Source: Terriglobia bacterium (GTDB taxonomy: Bacteria > Acidobacteriota > Terriglobia > UBA7540). From it: a stretch of DNA of 12,583 nucleotides. Where the stretch lies: positions 1-12,583 of the forward strand of contig JASHTZ010000157.1 of the NCBI GenBank assembly GCA_030040295.1, given 5' to 3'. The position numbers and the translations under genes are program-made. Shown in pieces: positions 1 through 7,786 of this stretch (position 1 is the stretch's first letter; each line of letters begins with the position of its first letter). The notes below the pieces were generated by a model. It worked only from the letters and a program-made list of their open reading frames with translations, did not search any database and was not told the DNA's origin.

Positions 1-2669
1 ACCGTCGTGGCGCCGTCAGTGTCCGTCCGGAAAATTCTGGCCCCAAGACTTTCGAGAGCCCACAGCGTATCCGGGTTCGGGAGGTCCGCGGATCTGGAAC
101 CGGCCTCGGGGCTGATCAGCGCCACGCGCGGACCGACATGGGCGAGAAATTGGCTGCTGTTCTCTGCCTTCGCTCCCTGATGTGCCACCATCAGGACCTG
201 GCTTTCCACCGGTTCCAGAGAAGCGAGAATTCCCCTCTCCGCTCCTCGTCCCGCATCACCGGGAAGTAGAAAGTTCGTGCCGCCGGCGCTGACGCGCATC
301 ACGAGCGAGTAATCATCAATAGAAGAACGTTCAGAAGGGGGGGCAGTCGCCGGCCACAACACCTGAATCGCGGTGCCCTTGAACCCCAGGGCGTCGCCCG
401 CCATCAAGGTGCGGGTGGGGATTCCGTGCTGAGCCACGGCATCGAGCAATGCGGCCAAATCCGGTGATTCCGGTTGGGGCGGATGCCAAAATTCACCCAC
501 ACGGAAATTTTCAAGAACTGCGAAAATTCCGCCAGCGTAATCCGCGTGCGCGTGGGTGAGAGCCACGACGTCGATTTTCTCAAGCCCCAGCAACCACAGG
601 TAAGGTGAAACAATGTCTTCACCCGAATTCCAACGCCGGCCCAGGAGGCCGCCTTCCCAGGCCCCTCGCGTGGGGCTTCCCCCCGCGTCAAGCAACATCG
701 TGGTGCCGTTGGGAAGAACCAGGAAAAGCGCATCCCCAGTGCCGCAATCCAATGCAGTCATCTGCAGCACACCGCGGGGGAGTCGTGGGGCAAAGGGATG
801 CATCGCGACCACCGCCACGAAGATCGCGCAAGCCGCCAAGGATGCGCCGGCGGCCCGCCGTGCGAAATACAAGGTAAGGCCGGCCAGGACAAACGCGGCG
901 CAGAATCCCCACGCTACCCAGGAAGGGGGCGCCGGCACGCGATAAGAGAGCCACGGCGCGAGCGAGGAAACGTGCGCCATCGCAAACAGCGCCCACATCA
1001 CCGCGCTCAGCAGCTTGGCCGGCCACGCTGCAATCAGCGGTGAGACGACACTCAGCAAATTGGTGGGCAGGGCGATGGCCAGAAGCAGCGTCATGACGGG
1101 AATCGCCAGAGCGTTCAATCCCACGCCCGTAAACGTTACGCGATGAAACGTTTCCACCATGGGCAGGAGCAATCCCAGTTGCAAGACGGCGGAGAAGATC
1201 AGGATATCTACCACCCATACGGTAAATTTCAGCGGAGTCACAACCGTGTGGCGCGCGAGAATCGGATAGCGGGCAAAAAGGCTTGACCGGCGGCACAACC
1301 CACGCACCAACATGCGCATCTCGAGGCGAATCTGCGCAAGGCGGGGCGAATAATAATCGTCGAGCAGCACATCGTCCAGCCGCCGCAGGGCGCGGCGGTA
1401 AGGTTCGGTGGTCTTGGAAAGAATTGGAACTGCAACCGTCACGATCAGCAGCGCCGCTCCAAAAGAAAGCTGGAATCCCGAGTCCATCAGCCAAGCTGGG
1501 CGGAAATAGAGGAGCAATAGCGCCACGCCGCCCAGAGTATTCAGGGAAGAATGGTCGCGGCTGATCATTCGCGCTACGAGGTAAAGCCCGATCATGAGCG
1601 TGGCGCGCAAAGTGGCGGCGCGCTGCTCAACCAAAAAGGCGTAGGTCGCCAGAAATCCCAGCACCATCACCGCACGCGTTACGCGGGGCACTTCCAGCGC
1701 GCGAAGCAGAAATTCCACCAGCAGCGTGATCAGGCCCACGTGCAGCCCGGCGATCACCAGCAGGTGATAAAGACCGGTCTTGCGAAAATCTTCGATGGTG
1801 GTGGAATCGAGGGCCGTTCGGTCCCCCCACAATACCGCCTTCAGCACTGCGCCATATCGGCCTTCTCGCGTCCATGGCGGGTAGATGTCATCGATGCCGC
1901 GCAACAAACGCTGCCGCACGCTTTCCATGCTTACCGCAGGTTGGAAGCCCAATGGATGACCAATAATTTCCAATTGTCGGGAGTTCTTGATAGTGCCCAC
2001 CCAATAGAGGTCTCCAATATCCTCCATCCAGCGGCGAAAATTGAAGCTGCCGGGGTTTTGGTAGAACTGCGGCCGGTGAAGGCGGACGAGAGCACGAATA
2101 TCGTCACCGAAGTGGATTTGGAGCGGGTTACCACGCCCGTCAGTGCCCCCCGGGCCGTCGACGCTCAGGCGGACCTTCCCAGTAACAGGTAGGATTCGTG
2201 TATGCGATTCGACGCTGTGCGCATCCACGTCAAACTGCATCCCGTAACCGGTGCGATAGGGCGTGGAGATGACTCGGCCTTCGAGCCGGACCGGTTCAGT
2301 CAGGTCCGCGCCGCGCGACTCCACATAGCGAACGTGATTCAATGGAAACCGCTGCTGCCAGCGCATTGAATCCGCCACACCGGCGAACACCATGCCGGCA
2401 AGACAAAGTCCGATAGCCGCTTTGTCCCAGCCTGCGCGCAGGAGAATAAGGCCGGCCAGGATGCAAAACAACGCCGCCGAGACGAACCAGTAGATTCCAG
2501 CCGGGTCGCGAAAGGAATTCGCCCATACAATTCCCAGCGCAAAGGCCGCGGCAAGGACCGCAAGCGGCGATCTGAAACGATTCACAACGCCGGCGGGCGC
2601 GGCAGGCGCACTCAGAGGCGCCCGGTCCGTCGCCTGCTTTGGACTTAGATTTGTCTCGCTCCGATTCAA
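1..2669 (-). CDS. comEC: ComEC/Rec2-family DNA uptake channel, 3' end cut by window edge
   Basis: Inner-membrane channel that carries single-stranded DNA into the cytoplasm during natural transformation. The reading frame is open from about 2700 to base 1; I checked its phase at both ends and at several internal points. In order it encodes an N-terminal membrane segment and DUF4131-like soluble domain (with NPGSFNFRRW near 2040), the polytopic competence domain (LLVIAGLHVG near 1741-1770, EQRAATLRATLM near 1590-1630), and from about 780 a metallo-beta-lactamase-like domain (DCGTGDALF, THAHADYAGG, LLPGD, HQGA). Only the last few residues should be missing. Start: TTG at 2669 has AAGGA six bases upstream; GTG at 2585 lacks a visible ribosome site but would give a more usual N-terminus, so the first 28 residues are uncertain. 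Several metal-ligand positions of the lactamase-like domain are substituted (see findings). The family call is firm; competence of the host is inferred. Confidence 0.93.
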   Translation of the reverse strand, partial: MNRSETNLSPKQATDRAPLSAPAAPAGVVNRFRSPLAVLAAAFALGIVWANSFRDPAGIYWFVSAALFCILAGLILLRAGWDKAAIGLCLAGMVFAGVADSMRWQQRFPLNHVRYVESRGADLTEPVRLEGRVISTPYRTGYGMQFDVDAHSVESHTRILPVTGKVRLSVDGPGGTDGRGNPLQIHFGDDIRALVRLHRPQFYQNPGSFNFRRWMEDIGDLYWVGTIKNSRQLEIIGHPLGFQPAVSMESVRQRLLRGIDDIYPPWTREGRYGAVLKAVLWGDRTALDSTTIEDFRKTGLYHLLVIAGLHVGLITLLVEFLLRALEVPRVTRAVMVLGFLATYAFLVEQRAATLRATLMIGLYLVARMISRDHSSLNTLGGVALLLLYFRPAWLMDSGFQLSFGAALLIVTVAVPILSKTTEPYRRALRRLDDVLLDDYYSPRLAQIRLEMRMLVRGLCRRSSLFARYPILARHTVVTPLKFTVWVVDILIFSAVLQLGLLLPMVETFHRVTFTGVGLNALAIPVMTLLLAIALPTNLLSVVSPLIAAWPAKLLSAVMWALFAMAHVSSLAPWLSYRVPAPPSWVAWGFCAAFVLAGLTLYFARRAAGASLAACAIFVAVVAMHPFAPRLPRGVLQMTALDCGTGDALFLVLPNGTTMLLDAGGSPTRGAWEGGLLGRRWNSGEDIVSPYLWLLGLEKIDVVALTHAHADYAGGIFAVLENFRVGEFWHPPQPESPDLAALLDAVAQHGIPTRTLMAGDALGFKGTAIQVLWPATAPPSERSSIDDYSLVMRVSAGGTNFLLPGDAGRGAERGILASLEPVESQVLMVAHQGAKAENSSQFLAHVGPRVALISPEAGSRSADLPNPDTLWALESLGARIFRTDTDGATT

Positions 2670-2809
2670 AGGAGGTCCTTCGCAATTCCACAATTCAAAC
2701 CGTCAAAGTGCTCTGAACATCGCGTCATTTCGTTACGGACGGGGTTGTTCGTGCCGAAACCGCGATTCGAGCAAAGGCCTGTCGGATGCGTGCAATTTGA
2801 ATTTGGATA

Positions 2810-2827
2810 AAGCGGGTCTGCCCGCTT
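2810..2827. other. GC-rich hairpin in the rlmD-comEC gap
   Basis: A perfect 7-bp inverted repeat, AAGCGGG / CCCGCTT, with a 4-base loop. It lies 131 bases past the rlmD stop and upstream of comEC. Neither strand has a proper T-run after it (minus strand continues TTATCCAAATT), so it is a weak intrinsic terminator at best. It could equally be a structure in the comEC leader. Confidence 0.4.
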
Positions 2828-2841
2828 CAGGTTACGTGAAT

Positions 2842-2870
2842 ATCACTACCATAATTTTGAGAGATGTCAA
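2842..2870 (-). promoter_or_regulatory. Possible comEC promoter
   Basis: On the minus strand a perfect -35 hexamer TTGACA (2870-2865) is followed 17 bases later by AGTGAT (2847-2842), a poor -10 matching 3 of 6. A better -10, GATATT, lies at a spacing of 20, which is too long for a normal promoter. The position, in the largest gap of the window and upstream of comEC, supports a promoter; the weak -10 counts against it. If used, the leader would be about 160 nt and would contain the 2810-2827 hairpin. Confidence 0.35.
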
Positions 2871-2925
2871 CTGGCAAAACGCTTCGGTAGCGCCTTCGTC
2901 CGAATTTCAACCTGAAGCACGACAA

Positions 2926-2938
2926 GCACTTTCAGTGC
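2926..2938 (-). terminator. Weak hairpin downstream of rlmD
   Basis: The minus strand reads GCACT-GAA-AGTGC 20 bases after the rlmD stop, followed by TTGTCGTGC. The 5-bp stem and imperfect T-rich tail make this only a candidate for the end of the valS-to-rlmD transcript. Confidence 0.2.
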
Positions 2939-2958
2939 AGGTAAGGGTTTTCATTCGT

Positions 2959-4233
2959 CTATCCGCGGCACGAGAGCCGCGCAAGGGACTCAATGTGGTA
3001 GGTTTGCGGAAAACAATCAAACAATTCCAGGCTGTCGAGTTGATAGCCGTGGCTGAGCAGGAAGCTCAGGTCGCGCGCCAGGGTCGGGGGGCTGCATGAT
3101 AAGTAGTGCAAGCGCCGGGGCCGAAGGTTCAAAAGCAGCTTTAGTGTTGCCACACCGACGCCGGCGCGCGGAGGGTCCGTCACCACCAAATCAGGTTGCA
3201 TCTGCGCGCAGCGGCGCAGGAAATCGAATGTGGTCGCCGTGATGGGCCGAACATTCTTGCGGCTTGTCGCGCCCGCATTGGCCGCCAGATCCGAGGCAGC
3301 TTGCGGATGCGATTCGACCGCGAGCACTTGTTCAAACCGCATCGCCAGCGGCAGCGTGAACAGCCCCACACCGGCGAAAAGATCCATCGCCACGCCGCCG
3401 ATTTGCATTCCAGCGACCGCCGTCACCATCCTGGCGAGCAGAAATCGCGCGCTCTGAAAGAACGATCCGGGGCTGACGCGATAGGCGATGTCCTCGACGT
3501 GGTAGACAAGATGGGGCTCACCGAACACCTTCATCGCGGAATCCCGGGTGAACGCGACCGTGCTTGCGCCTTCAATTTCCCCCAGTAGCTTTTGCGCGAG
3601 TGATTCTTCCTCCGGCGCATCCCAACTGCCCGTGAGCGTGAGCATGACTTTCTCATCGAGATCGTCCGCCATGACCTCCACTTCCCGGCAATGCGCGAGG
3701 GCGCTGAGCCAGGGCCCGCTGCGCAATGCCGTGAGCACAGCGTTCAAACGCGGAGAAACAATCGGGCAGGCGACAATCGGAATCAACCGGTTGGACTCGG
3801 CTTCGTAAAATCCCAGCGCCGGCGAGCCTCCGGGATCCGCTCGCACCTTGAGTTTCGCTTGGTTGCGATAATTCCACGCCGGACTTGTATGCGCGGGAAT
3901 GCTTCCTTCCCAATTTACTTTTCCAAGACGGCGAAGCGTTTCCCGGAGAATTTCCGCCTTTGCTTTGACTTGTGCCTCGTAGGGCAGATGCTGGTAATCG
4001 CAACCGCCGCAACTGCCGAAATAGGCGCAGAATGGTTTGATGCGCTCAGGCGAGGGCTCCAGAATTCGCAGAGGCCGCACATGCACCACGCCCTTTTGGC
4101 GCCGGATTTCCTCCACTTCCGCGCGCTCGTCGGGCAGAAGCCGTGGAGAAAGAATCGTGCGCCCGGCGTGGAAGCCGAGCGCCTCGCCGCCATAAACCAA
4201 TTTGACCGGTGAAAATTCGAAAGGCGAAGACAT
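2959..4233 (-). CDS. rlmD: 23S rRNA (uracil-5-)-methyltransferase, RlmD/RumA type
   Basis: S-adenosylmethionine-dependent enzyme forming 5-methyluridine in 23S rRNA (U1939 in E. coli for RlmD). The 424-residue protein begins with a TRAM-like RNA-binding segment (about 1-60). It has the Fe-S cysteine set C69, C75, C78 and C156 (CX5CX2C plus a distal Cys), an AdoMet-binding motif MDLFAGVGLF at about 283-292, DPPR at 353-356, the nucleophile C380 in LSCSPPTLARDL (usual form SCNPATLARDL), and FPQTYHIE ending at the presumed general base E415. All catalytic features of the family are present and length is normal. It starts 13 bases after the upstream unknown gene, so the two are probably co-transcribed. 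The family contains RlmC, RlmD, RlmCD and TrmA; the Fe-S cysteines argue against TrmA, but the exact target uridine cannot be read from sequence. Confidence 0.9.
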   Translation of the reverse strand: MSSPFEFSPVKLVYGGEALGFHAGRTILSPRLLPDERAEVEEIRRQKGVVHVRPLRILEPSPERIKPFCAYFGSCGGCDYQHLPYEAQVKAKAEILRETLRRLGKVNWEGSIPAHTSPAWNYRNQAKLKVRADPGGSPALGFYEAESNRLIPIVACPIVSPRLNAVLTALRSGPWLSALAHCREVEVMADDLDEKVMLTLTGSWDAPEEESLAQKLLGEIEGASTVAFTRDSAMKVFGEPHLVYHVEDIAYRVSPGSFFQSARFLLARMVTAVAGMQIGGVAMDLFAGVGLFTLPLAMRFEQVLAVESHPQAASDLAANAGATSRKNVRPITATTFDFLRRCAQMQPDLVVTDPPRAGVGVATLKLLLNLRPRRLHYLSCSPPTLARDLSFLLSHGYQLDSLELFDCFPQTYHIESLARLSCRG

Positions 4234-4246
4234 CAGCAGATAGCCC

Positions 4247-4963
4247 CTACATATAAAACAGACTCAAACGCGGGATTTTGTAGTGCTCAAGCAGCCGGTT
4301 CTTGAGGGACTGCCGTTCGAGCAGGTCTACCTCCGCGGCTGTCATCCTGCGCCGGTAGGCTGCGAGGCCGCGATCCACCTCCGCGCGCAATTGCGCCAAT
4401 TCCTCCACAGGAGTGCCGCGCAGCAGCGAGGCGTGTGATTTCTCTTCCAGTACAGTTAGATTTCTTTCCAACTCCTCCAGATAAGCTGTGGCAATGGGTG
4501 GAATGTGTGCGCCGAGCGTTCGGAGAGCGGCGCAGCCTTCCACTAGTTCCTCCGCCAGGACCTTGCGCCCCTCTTCATTCGCGCGATGGGCTGCGTTTTC
4601 AACCGCGGCCGCGCAGCGAAGGAGAAAACGCGAAACCTCTTCAGCCGTATACGGAGCAGGTGCTTCATCCCTCGGCATGCCGGTGTTCCCCCCCTGCGCT
4701 GCGGCGGAGTGCGATTCTTCCACGGCTCGATACACCTCTTGGGAACAATAAGCCAAGGTGTTCACCTTGCGGTAGGTGTGCTTTCGGTTCTTAAACTTCT
4801 CGAATGCGCGTTCAATCCCCACCAGTACAGCCTCTAACGGAAAGCCCTGATCCTTCCACGATTCGATCAGCGCCCAATCGAGCGGGGAGAGCAGAACCGG
4901 CTCGGAACGGCATTTGCGGAACTGCTCCTCGATTTCCGTGAAGTAGTTGAAGTAATTTTCCAC
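4247..4963 (-). CDS. Conserved-looking protein of unknown function
   Basis: A 238-residue soluble protein with no signal peptide, membrane segment or catalytic motif that I recognise. The N-terminal block (about 1-82) is rich in aromatic and hydrophobic residues and carries LSPLDWALIESW and PLEAVLVGIERAF, which look like a small helical domain. A Gly/Pro-containing linker (about 86-105) leads to a charged, Ala/Glu/Leu-rich helical half with coiled-coil potential, ending in PRLSLFYM. Start: GTG at 4963, ten bases after the coaX stop. The longer open frame reaching 5071 would overlap coaX by about 100 bases and its extra N-terminus looks like out-of-frame coaX. The spacing on both sides (10 and 13 nt) makes it an operon member between coaX and rlmD. 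I vaguely recall similar proteins in other acidobacteria but cannot confirm that here and assign no function. Confidence 0.8.
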   Translation of the reverse strand: MENYFNYFTEIEEQFRKCRSEPVLLSPLDWALIESWKDQGFPLEAVLVGIERAFEKFKNRKHTYRKVNTLAYCSQEVYRAVEESHSAAAQGGNTGMPRDEAPAPYTAEEVSRFLLRCAAAVENAAHRANEEGRKVLAEELVEGCAALRTLGAHIPPIATAYLEELERNLTVLEEKSHASLLRGTPVEELAQLRAEVDRGLAAYRRRMTAAEVDLLERQSLKNRLLEHYKIPRLSLFYM

Positions 4964-4973
4964 GGACAGAAAC

Positions 4974-5774
4974 CTACCTGTGGCGCTTGGGGGCTTGATT
5001 CCGATAGTAGATGAGGCGCAGGCCATCCAGGGTGAGCGAAGAATCGAGCGTGGGCTTGTGCTTGGAAGCACCGATAATCAGTGGCGCCTGGCCGCCCGTG
5101 GCGATGATTTTGGTCTGCTTGCCCATAACTTCACAGAGGCGGTCCAGCATGCCGTCCACCGCATCCACGGCCCCGTAGAACAACCCGGACTGAATGTGGC
5201 TGATGGTGTTCGTGCCGATCACCTGCTCCGGCTCGCGAAATTCCACGCGGGGCAGCTTGGCAGTGCGCTCAAACAACGCCTCCGCAGCGATGCCGATTCC
5301 CGGCATGATCACGCCGCCCAGGTATTCACCCTTCGGCGAAACGCAATCAAAGGTGATCGCGGTCCCGAAATCCACCACGATGCACGGCCCGCCGTATTTG
5401 TCGAACGCGGCAACGGCGTCGGCCACGCGATCCGCTCCCATTTCCTGCGGGGTATCCACGAGAATCGCCATGCCGGTGCGCGTTCCCGGCCCCAGAAAGA
5501 GCGGCTCCATTTTGAAATACTTTCGCGCCATCTCCGCCAGCGCGAAATTCAGGGGAGGGACGACGCTTGCAATCATCATTCCACTGATGTCGGAAGCGGA
5601 GAGTTTCTCGAGAGTGAACAGGTTATGAATCAAGATTCCGTATTCGTCCGCCGTCCGCTCTCGACTGGTGGCCAGCCGCCACAAAGCGCGCAAGGCAACG
5701 CCCTGGTAAAGGCCGAGGACGGTGTTCGTGTTTCCCACGTCGATCACCAGAATCGTGTTGTTCGGGTTTTCCAT
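4974..5774 (-). CDS. coaX: Type III pantothenate kinase
   Basis: Phosphorylates pantothenate to 4'-phosphopantothenate, the first step of coenzyme A synthesis; type III enzymes use an acetate-kinase/Hsp70-like fold and typically need a monovalent cation. The 266-residue protein is full length. Family motifs: phosphate-binding DVGNTNT at 12-18, GADR at 113-116 (pantothenate-site region), DFGTAITFD from 135 with the conserved Asp, GGVIMPGI at 153-160, and ATGGQA near 225-230. ATG start at 5774 with only a weak GGA upstream. It follows birA after a 110-base gap, the loosest join in the operon. birA-coaX adjacency, and in some bacteria fusion, is known, which supports both calls. Confidence 0.96.
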   Translation of the reverse strand: MENPNNTILVIDVGNTNTVLGLYQGVALRALWRLATSRERTADEYGILIHNLFTLEKLSASDISGMMIASVVPPLNFALAEMARKYFKMEPLFLGPGTRTGMAILVDTPQEMGADRVADAVAAFDKYGGPCIVVDFGTAITFDCVSPKGEYLGGVIMPGIGIAAEALFERTAKLPRVEFREPEQVIGTNTISHIQSGLFYGAVDAVDGMLDRLCEVMGKQTKIIATGGQAPLIIGASKHKPTLDSSLTLDGLRLIYYRNQAPKRHR

Positions 5775-5884
5775 CGATGATTCCAGGGAAAATCTAGGGT
5801 CGGCGGCCGCACTCAGACCGAACCAAGCGACGCCACAGAAATCTTATCACGCCGCGGAGGCAGCCAACTCAAGTGAGTTATCAT
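5775..5884 (-). other. 110-base gap between birA and coaX
   Basis: No open frame of interest. Just after the birA stop there is a short inverted repeat, AACTC-AAGT-GAGTT at 5866-5879, with no T-run after it. Hexamers such as TTGAGT and TAAGAT occur on the minus strand, but at a spacing of 20, so no promoter is claimed. Confidence 0.4.
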
Positions 5885-6877
5885 CTACTTCACTTCCAAA
5901 ACCTCGCCGGCCACCAGTGAGTCCTGGCGGCCGTCGTCGAACTGAACTCGCAATGCGCCGCTCGAGTCAAGGCCGCACGTAGTGGCTTGCGCCACGCCCG
6001 CCGAAGTCAGCACGCAAACACGCTTGCCGTGAGCGAAGGTGGAAGCGCCTTCCCAGCGTTCGGTAATCGCCTTGTTCCCTTGCTTGAGCAACAACTGGTA
6101 GTGCCGTTCAATTTCGCGGATCAAGGCGACGAAAATCTGAATGCGGGACACCGTGCGATGCGCTTCCATGCGTAGCGAACTGGCGCTGTTTTCCAGTTCC
6201 GCGGGCATGCGGCTATGATTGACGTTCATTCCCATGCCCAACACCACGGCGTGCAGGCGGTCGAGTTCGGCGCTCATCTCCGTGAGAATACCGCAGACCT
6301 TCTTTCCATTCACCAGCAGGTCGTTCGGCCACCGAATGTCCCCTTTGAGCCCGGTGACGTCGTTCACAGCCCTCTGCGCCGCGAGGCCCGCCATCAAGGT
6401 GAGAACAGGAGCGGCGGCGGGAGAGAGCGGAGGCCGCAGTATGACCGACATATAAATTCCACTGAATCTTTCCGAATACCAGGCACGGCCCAGGCGGCCG
6501 CGCCCTGCCGTTTGTTCCTCCGCCAGCACCACGGTTCCGTGCTCGGCGCCTTCCGCCGCGAGTTTCAGCGCCACGGCGTTGGTGGAGTCGGTGCGAAAGT
6601 AATGAACGACGCGTCGCCCCAGGGGAAAATCGTCGAGTTCCGCGCGCAGCAGGCTGGGAGCGAGAATGTCCGGAATGGTGACGAGTTGATATCCCTCGCC
6701 GCGCACGCCGCGGATTTCCACGCCCAGCAGCCGCAAGTTCTCAACCCATTCCCAGACCTTCAGGCGTGTAACACCGATTTCCGAAGCGATCTTCGGCCCT
6801 GGCACCACCACCGTTGCGTTCTTCACCAGGAGATGAATCAGCTTGTCGATTCTGCGATCTGTGCTGCCGGTGGTCAT
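5885..6877 (-). CDS. birA: Bifunctional biotin-protein ligase / biotin operon repressor (BirA)
   Basis: Activates biotin to biotinyl-5'-AMP and attaches it to carrier proteins such as the acetyl-CoA carboxylase BCCP subunit. The 330-residue protein has an N-terminal winged helix-turn-helix (about 8-66, with IASEIGVTRLKVWEWVENL and RGEGYQLV), so it is a group II ligase that can also bind DNA as a biotin-sensing repressor. The catalytic domain shows STN at 98-100, the biotinyl-AMP loop GRGRLGR at 125-131, RWPNDLLV from 182, K193VCGIL, and GMGMNVN at 214-220. An SH3-like C-terminal domain follows (about 283-330, GALRVQFDDG). ATG start at 6877, 12 bases after the nadC stop, without a clear ribosome site. 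No biotin synthesis genes or bio operator are visible here, so its regulatory targets would lie elsewhere. Confidence 0.95.
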   Translation of the reverse strand: MTTGSTDRRIDKLIHLLVKNATVVVPGPKIASEIGVTRLKVWEWVENLRLLGVEIRGVRGEGYQLVTIPDILAPSLLRAELDDFPLGRRVVHYFRTDSTNAVALKLAAEGAEHGTVVLAEEQTAGRGRLGRAWYSERFSGIYMSVILRPPLSPAAAPVLTLMAGLAAQRAVNDVTGLKGDIRWPNDLLVNGKKVCGILTEMSAELDRLHAVVLGMGMNVNHSRMPAELENSASSLRMEAHRTVSRIQIFVALIREIERHYQLLLKQGNKAITERWEGASTFAHGKRVCVLTSAGVAQATTCGLDSSGALRVQFDDGRQDSLVAGEVLEVK

Positions 6878-6889
6878 GTGAATTTAAGA

Positions 6890-7783
6890 TTATGAGATCG
6901 GGTCAATGCGAAAGTTTATGTCGGCCGCGGGCGCCGAGTGCGTGAGCGCTCCGACGGAAATGTAATCCGCGCCGGCCTCGGCATAAGCGCGAATGTTGGC
7001 AGCGCTGATTCCCCCCGAAACCTCCACCCGTACACGCCCTGCGACAAGTTCCACGCACTCTCGGACTTCCGAGGGCGACATATTATCAAGCAGCACGCCG
7101 TCTGCGCCAGCCTGGATGGCCTCAATCAATTCCGCGCGCGATGTGACCTCCACTTCCACGCGAAAACCCGAGGGGCGGTCGCGAAGGGCCCGCCCGACAG
7201 CGGCAGGAATGCCACCCGCCAGGCGCAGGTGATTTCCCTTCATCAGAATCCCATCGTCCAGGCGCAGGCGGTGATTGGTGCCGCCCCCCATCCGCACCGC
7301 ATATTTTTGCAGGCTGCGCAGCCCCGGCGCGGTTTTGCGCGTATCAAGAATTTCGGCGCGTGTTCCCGCCAAAATCTCCTTCAACTGACGAGTGAAGGTG
7401 GCCGTGCCGCTCAATTGTTGAAGAAAATTGAGCGCTACACGTTCGCCGGTCAAGAGCGAGCCCGCAACTCCGCAAATCGAAGCCAGCGGAGTGCCCGCGG
7501 CGACTTCCGATCCATCTTGGACTCCGCCTTGCCACTCAAGTGAGGGGTCAAGAGATTCAAAGACCCTGCGCGCCAGAGGCAAACCCGCCACCACCAGCCG
7601 CTGCTTACTATTAAAAGTTCCCTTTGCCTTGATGGCTTGGTCCATAGTGACGCGAGTCGTCAAATCTCCCCGGCCGACGTCCTCCGCCAGGGCGCGACGA
7701 ATCAGATTGGTGATTTCCTCTGACGAGAAATCAAGCGACCCCTCCGGTACGTTGGCGTGCGACGGACTCAGGTAGCCGCCCAC
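6890..7783 (-). CDS. nadC: Nicotinate-nucleotide pyrophosphorylase (quinolinate phosphoribosyltransferase)
   Basis: Converts quinolinate and phosphoribosyl pyrophosphate to nicotinate mononucleotide, CO2 and pyrophosphate in de novo NAD synthesis. The 297-residue protein has the family's N-terminal alpha/beta domain (ALAEDVGRGDLTT at about 31-43, ERVALNFLQQLSG from 114) and the barrel with substrate-binding motifs DTRKTAPGLR at 147-156, RMGGGTNHR from 164, LDDGILMKGNH at 175-185, EVEVTS near 210-215, LLDNMSP, VEVSGGI and ISVGALTHSAP. Nothing is missing. The start is GTG at 7783, three bases after the valS stop, so translation is probably coupled to valS; about 17 residues precede the conserved core. 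nadA and nadB are not in the window. Confidence 0.96.
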   Translation of the reverse strand: MGGYLSPSHANVPEGSLDFSSEEITNLIRRALAEDVGRGDLTTRVTMDQAIKAKGTFNSKQRLVVAGLPLARRVFESLDPSLEWQGGVQDGSEVAAGTPLASICGVAGSLLTGERVALNFLQQLSGTATFTRQLKEILAGTRAEILDTRKTAPGLRSLQKYAVRMGGGTNHRLRLDDGILMKGNHLRLAGGIPAAVGRALRDRPSGFRVEVEVTSRAELIEAIQAGADGVLLDNMSPSEVRECVELVAGRVRVEVSGGISAANIRAYAEAGADYISVGALTHSAPAADINFRIDPIS

Positions 7784-7786
7784 GAT

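Noticed and set aside
688..1494. 268-codon minus-strand open frame
   Set aside because: It is a shifted frame inside comEC; the true frame there encodes the competence domain (for example LMDSGFQLSFGAALL).
1..2669. comEC as a frameshifted pseudogene
   Set aside because: Overlapping open frames suggested a break, but one frame stays in phase from the N-terminus to base 1 and carries the motifs of all three domains.
2797..3099. 100-codon plus-strand open frame starting in the rlmD-comEC gap
   Set aside because: It runs into the end of rlmD, has no convincing ribosome site and no recognisable domain.
4980..5780. 266-codon plus-strand open frame opposite coaX
   Set aside because: coaX has all family motifs; the opposite frame has none and only reflects GC-biased codon use.
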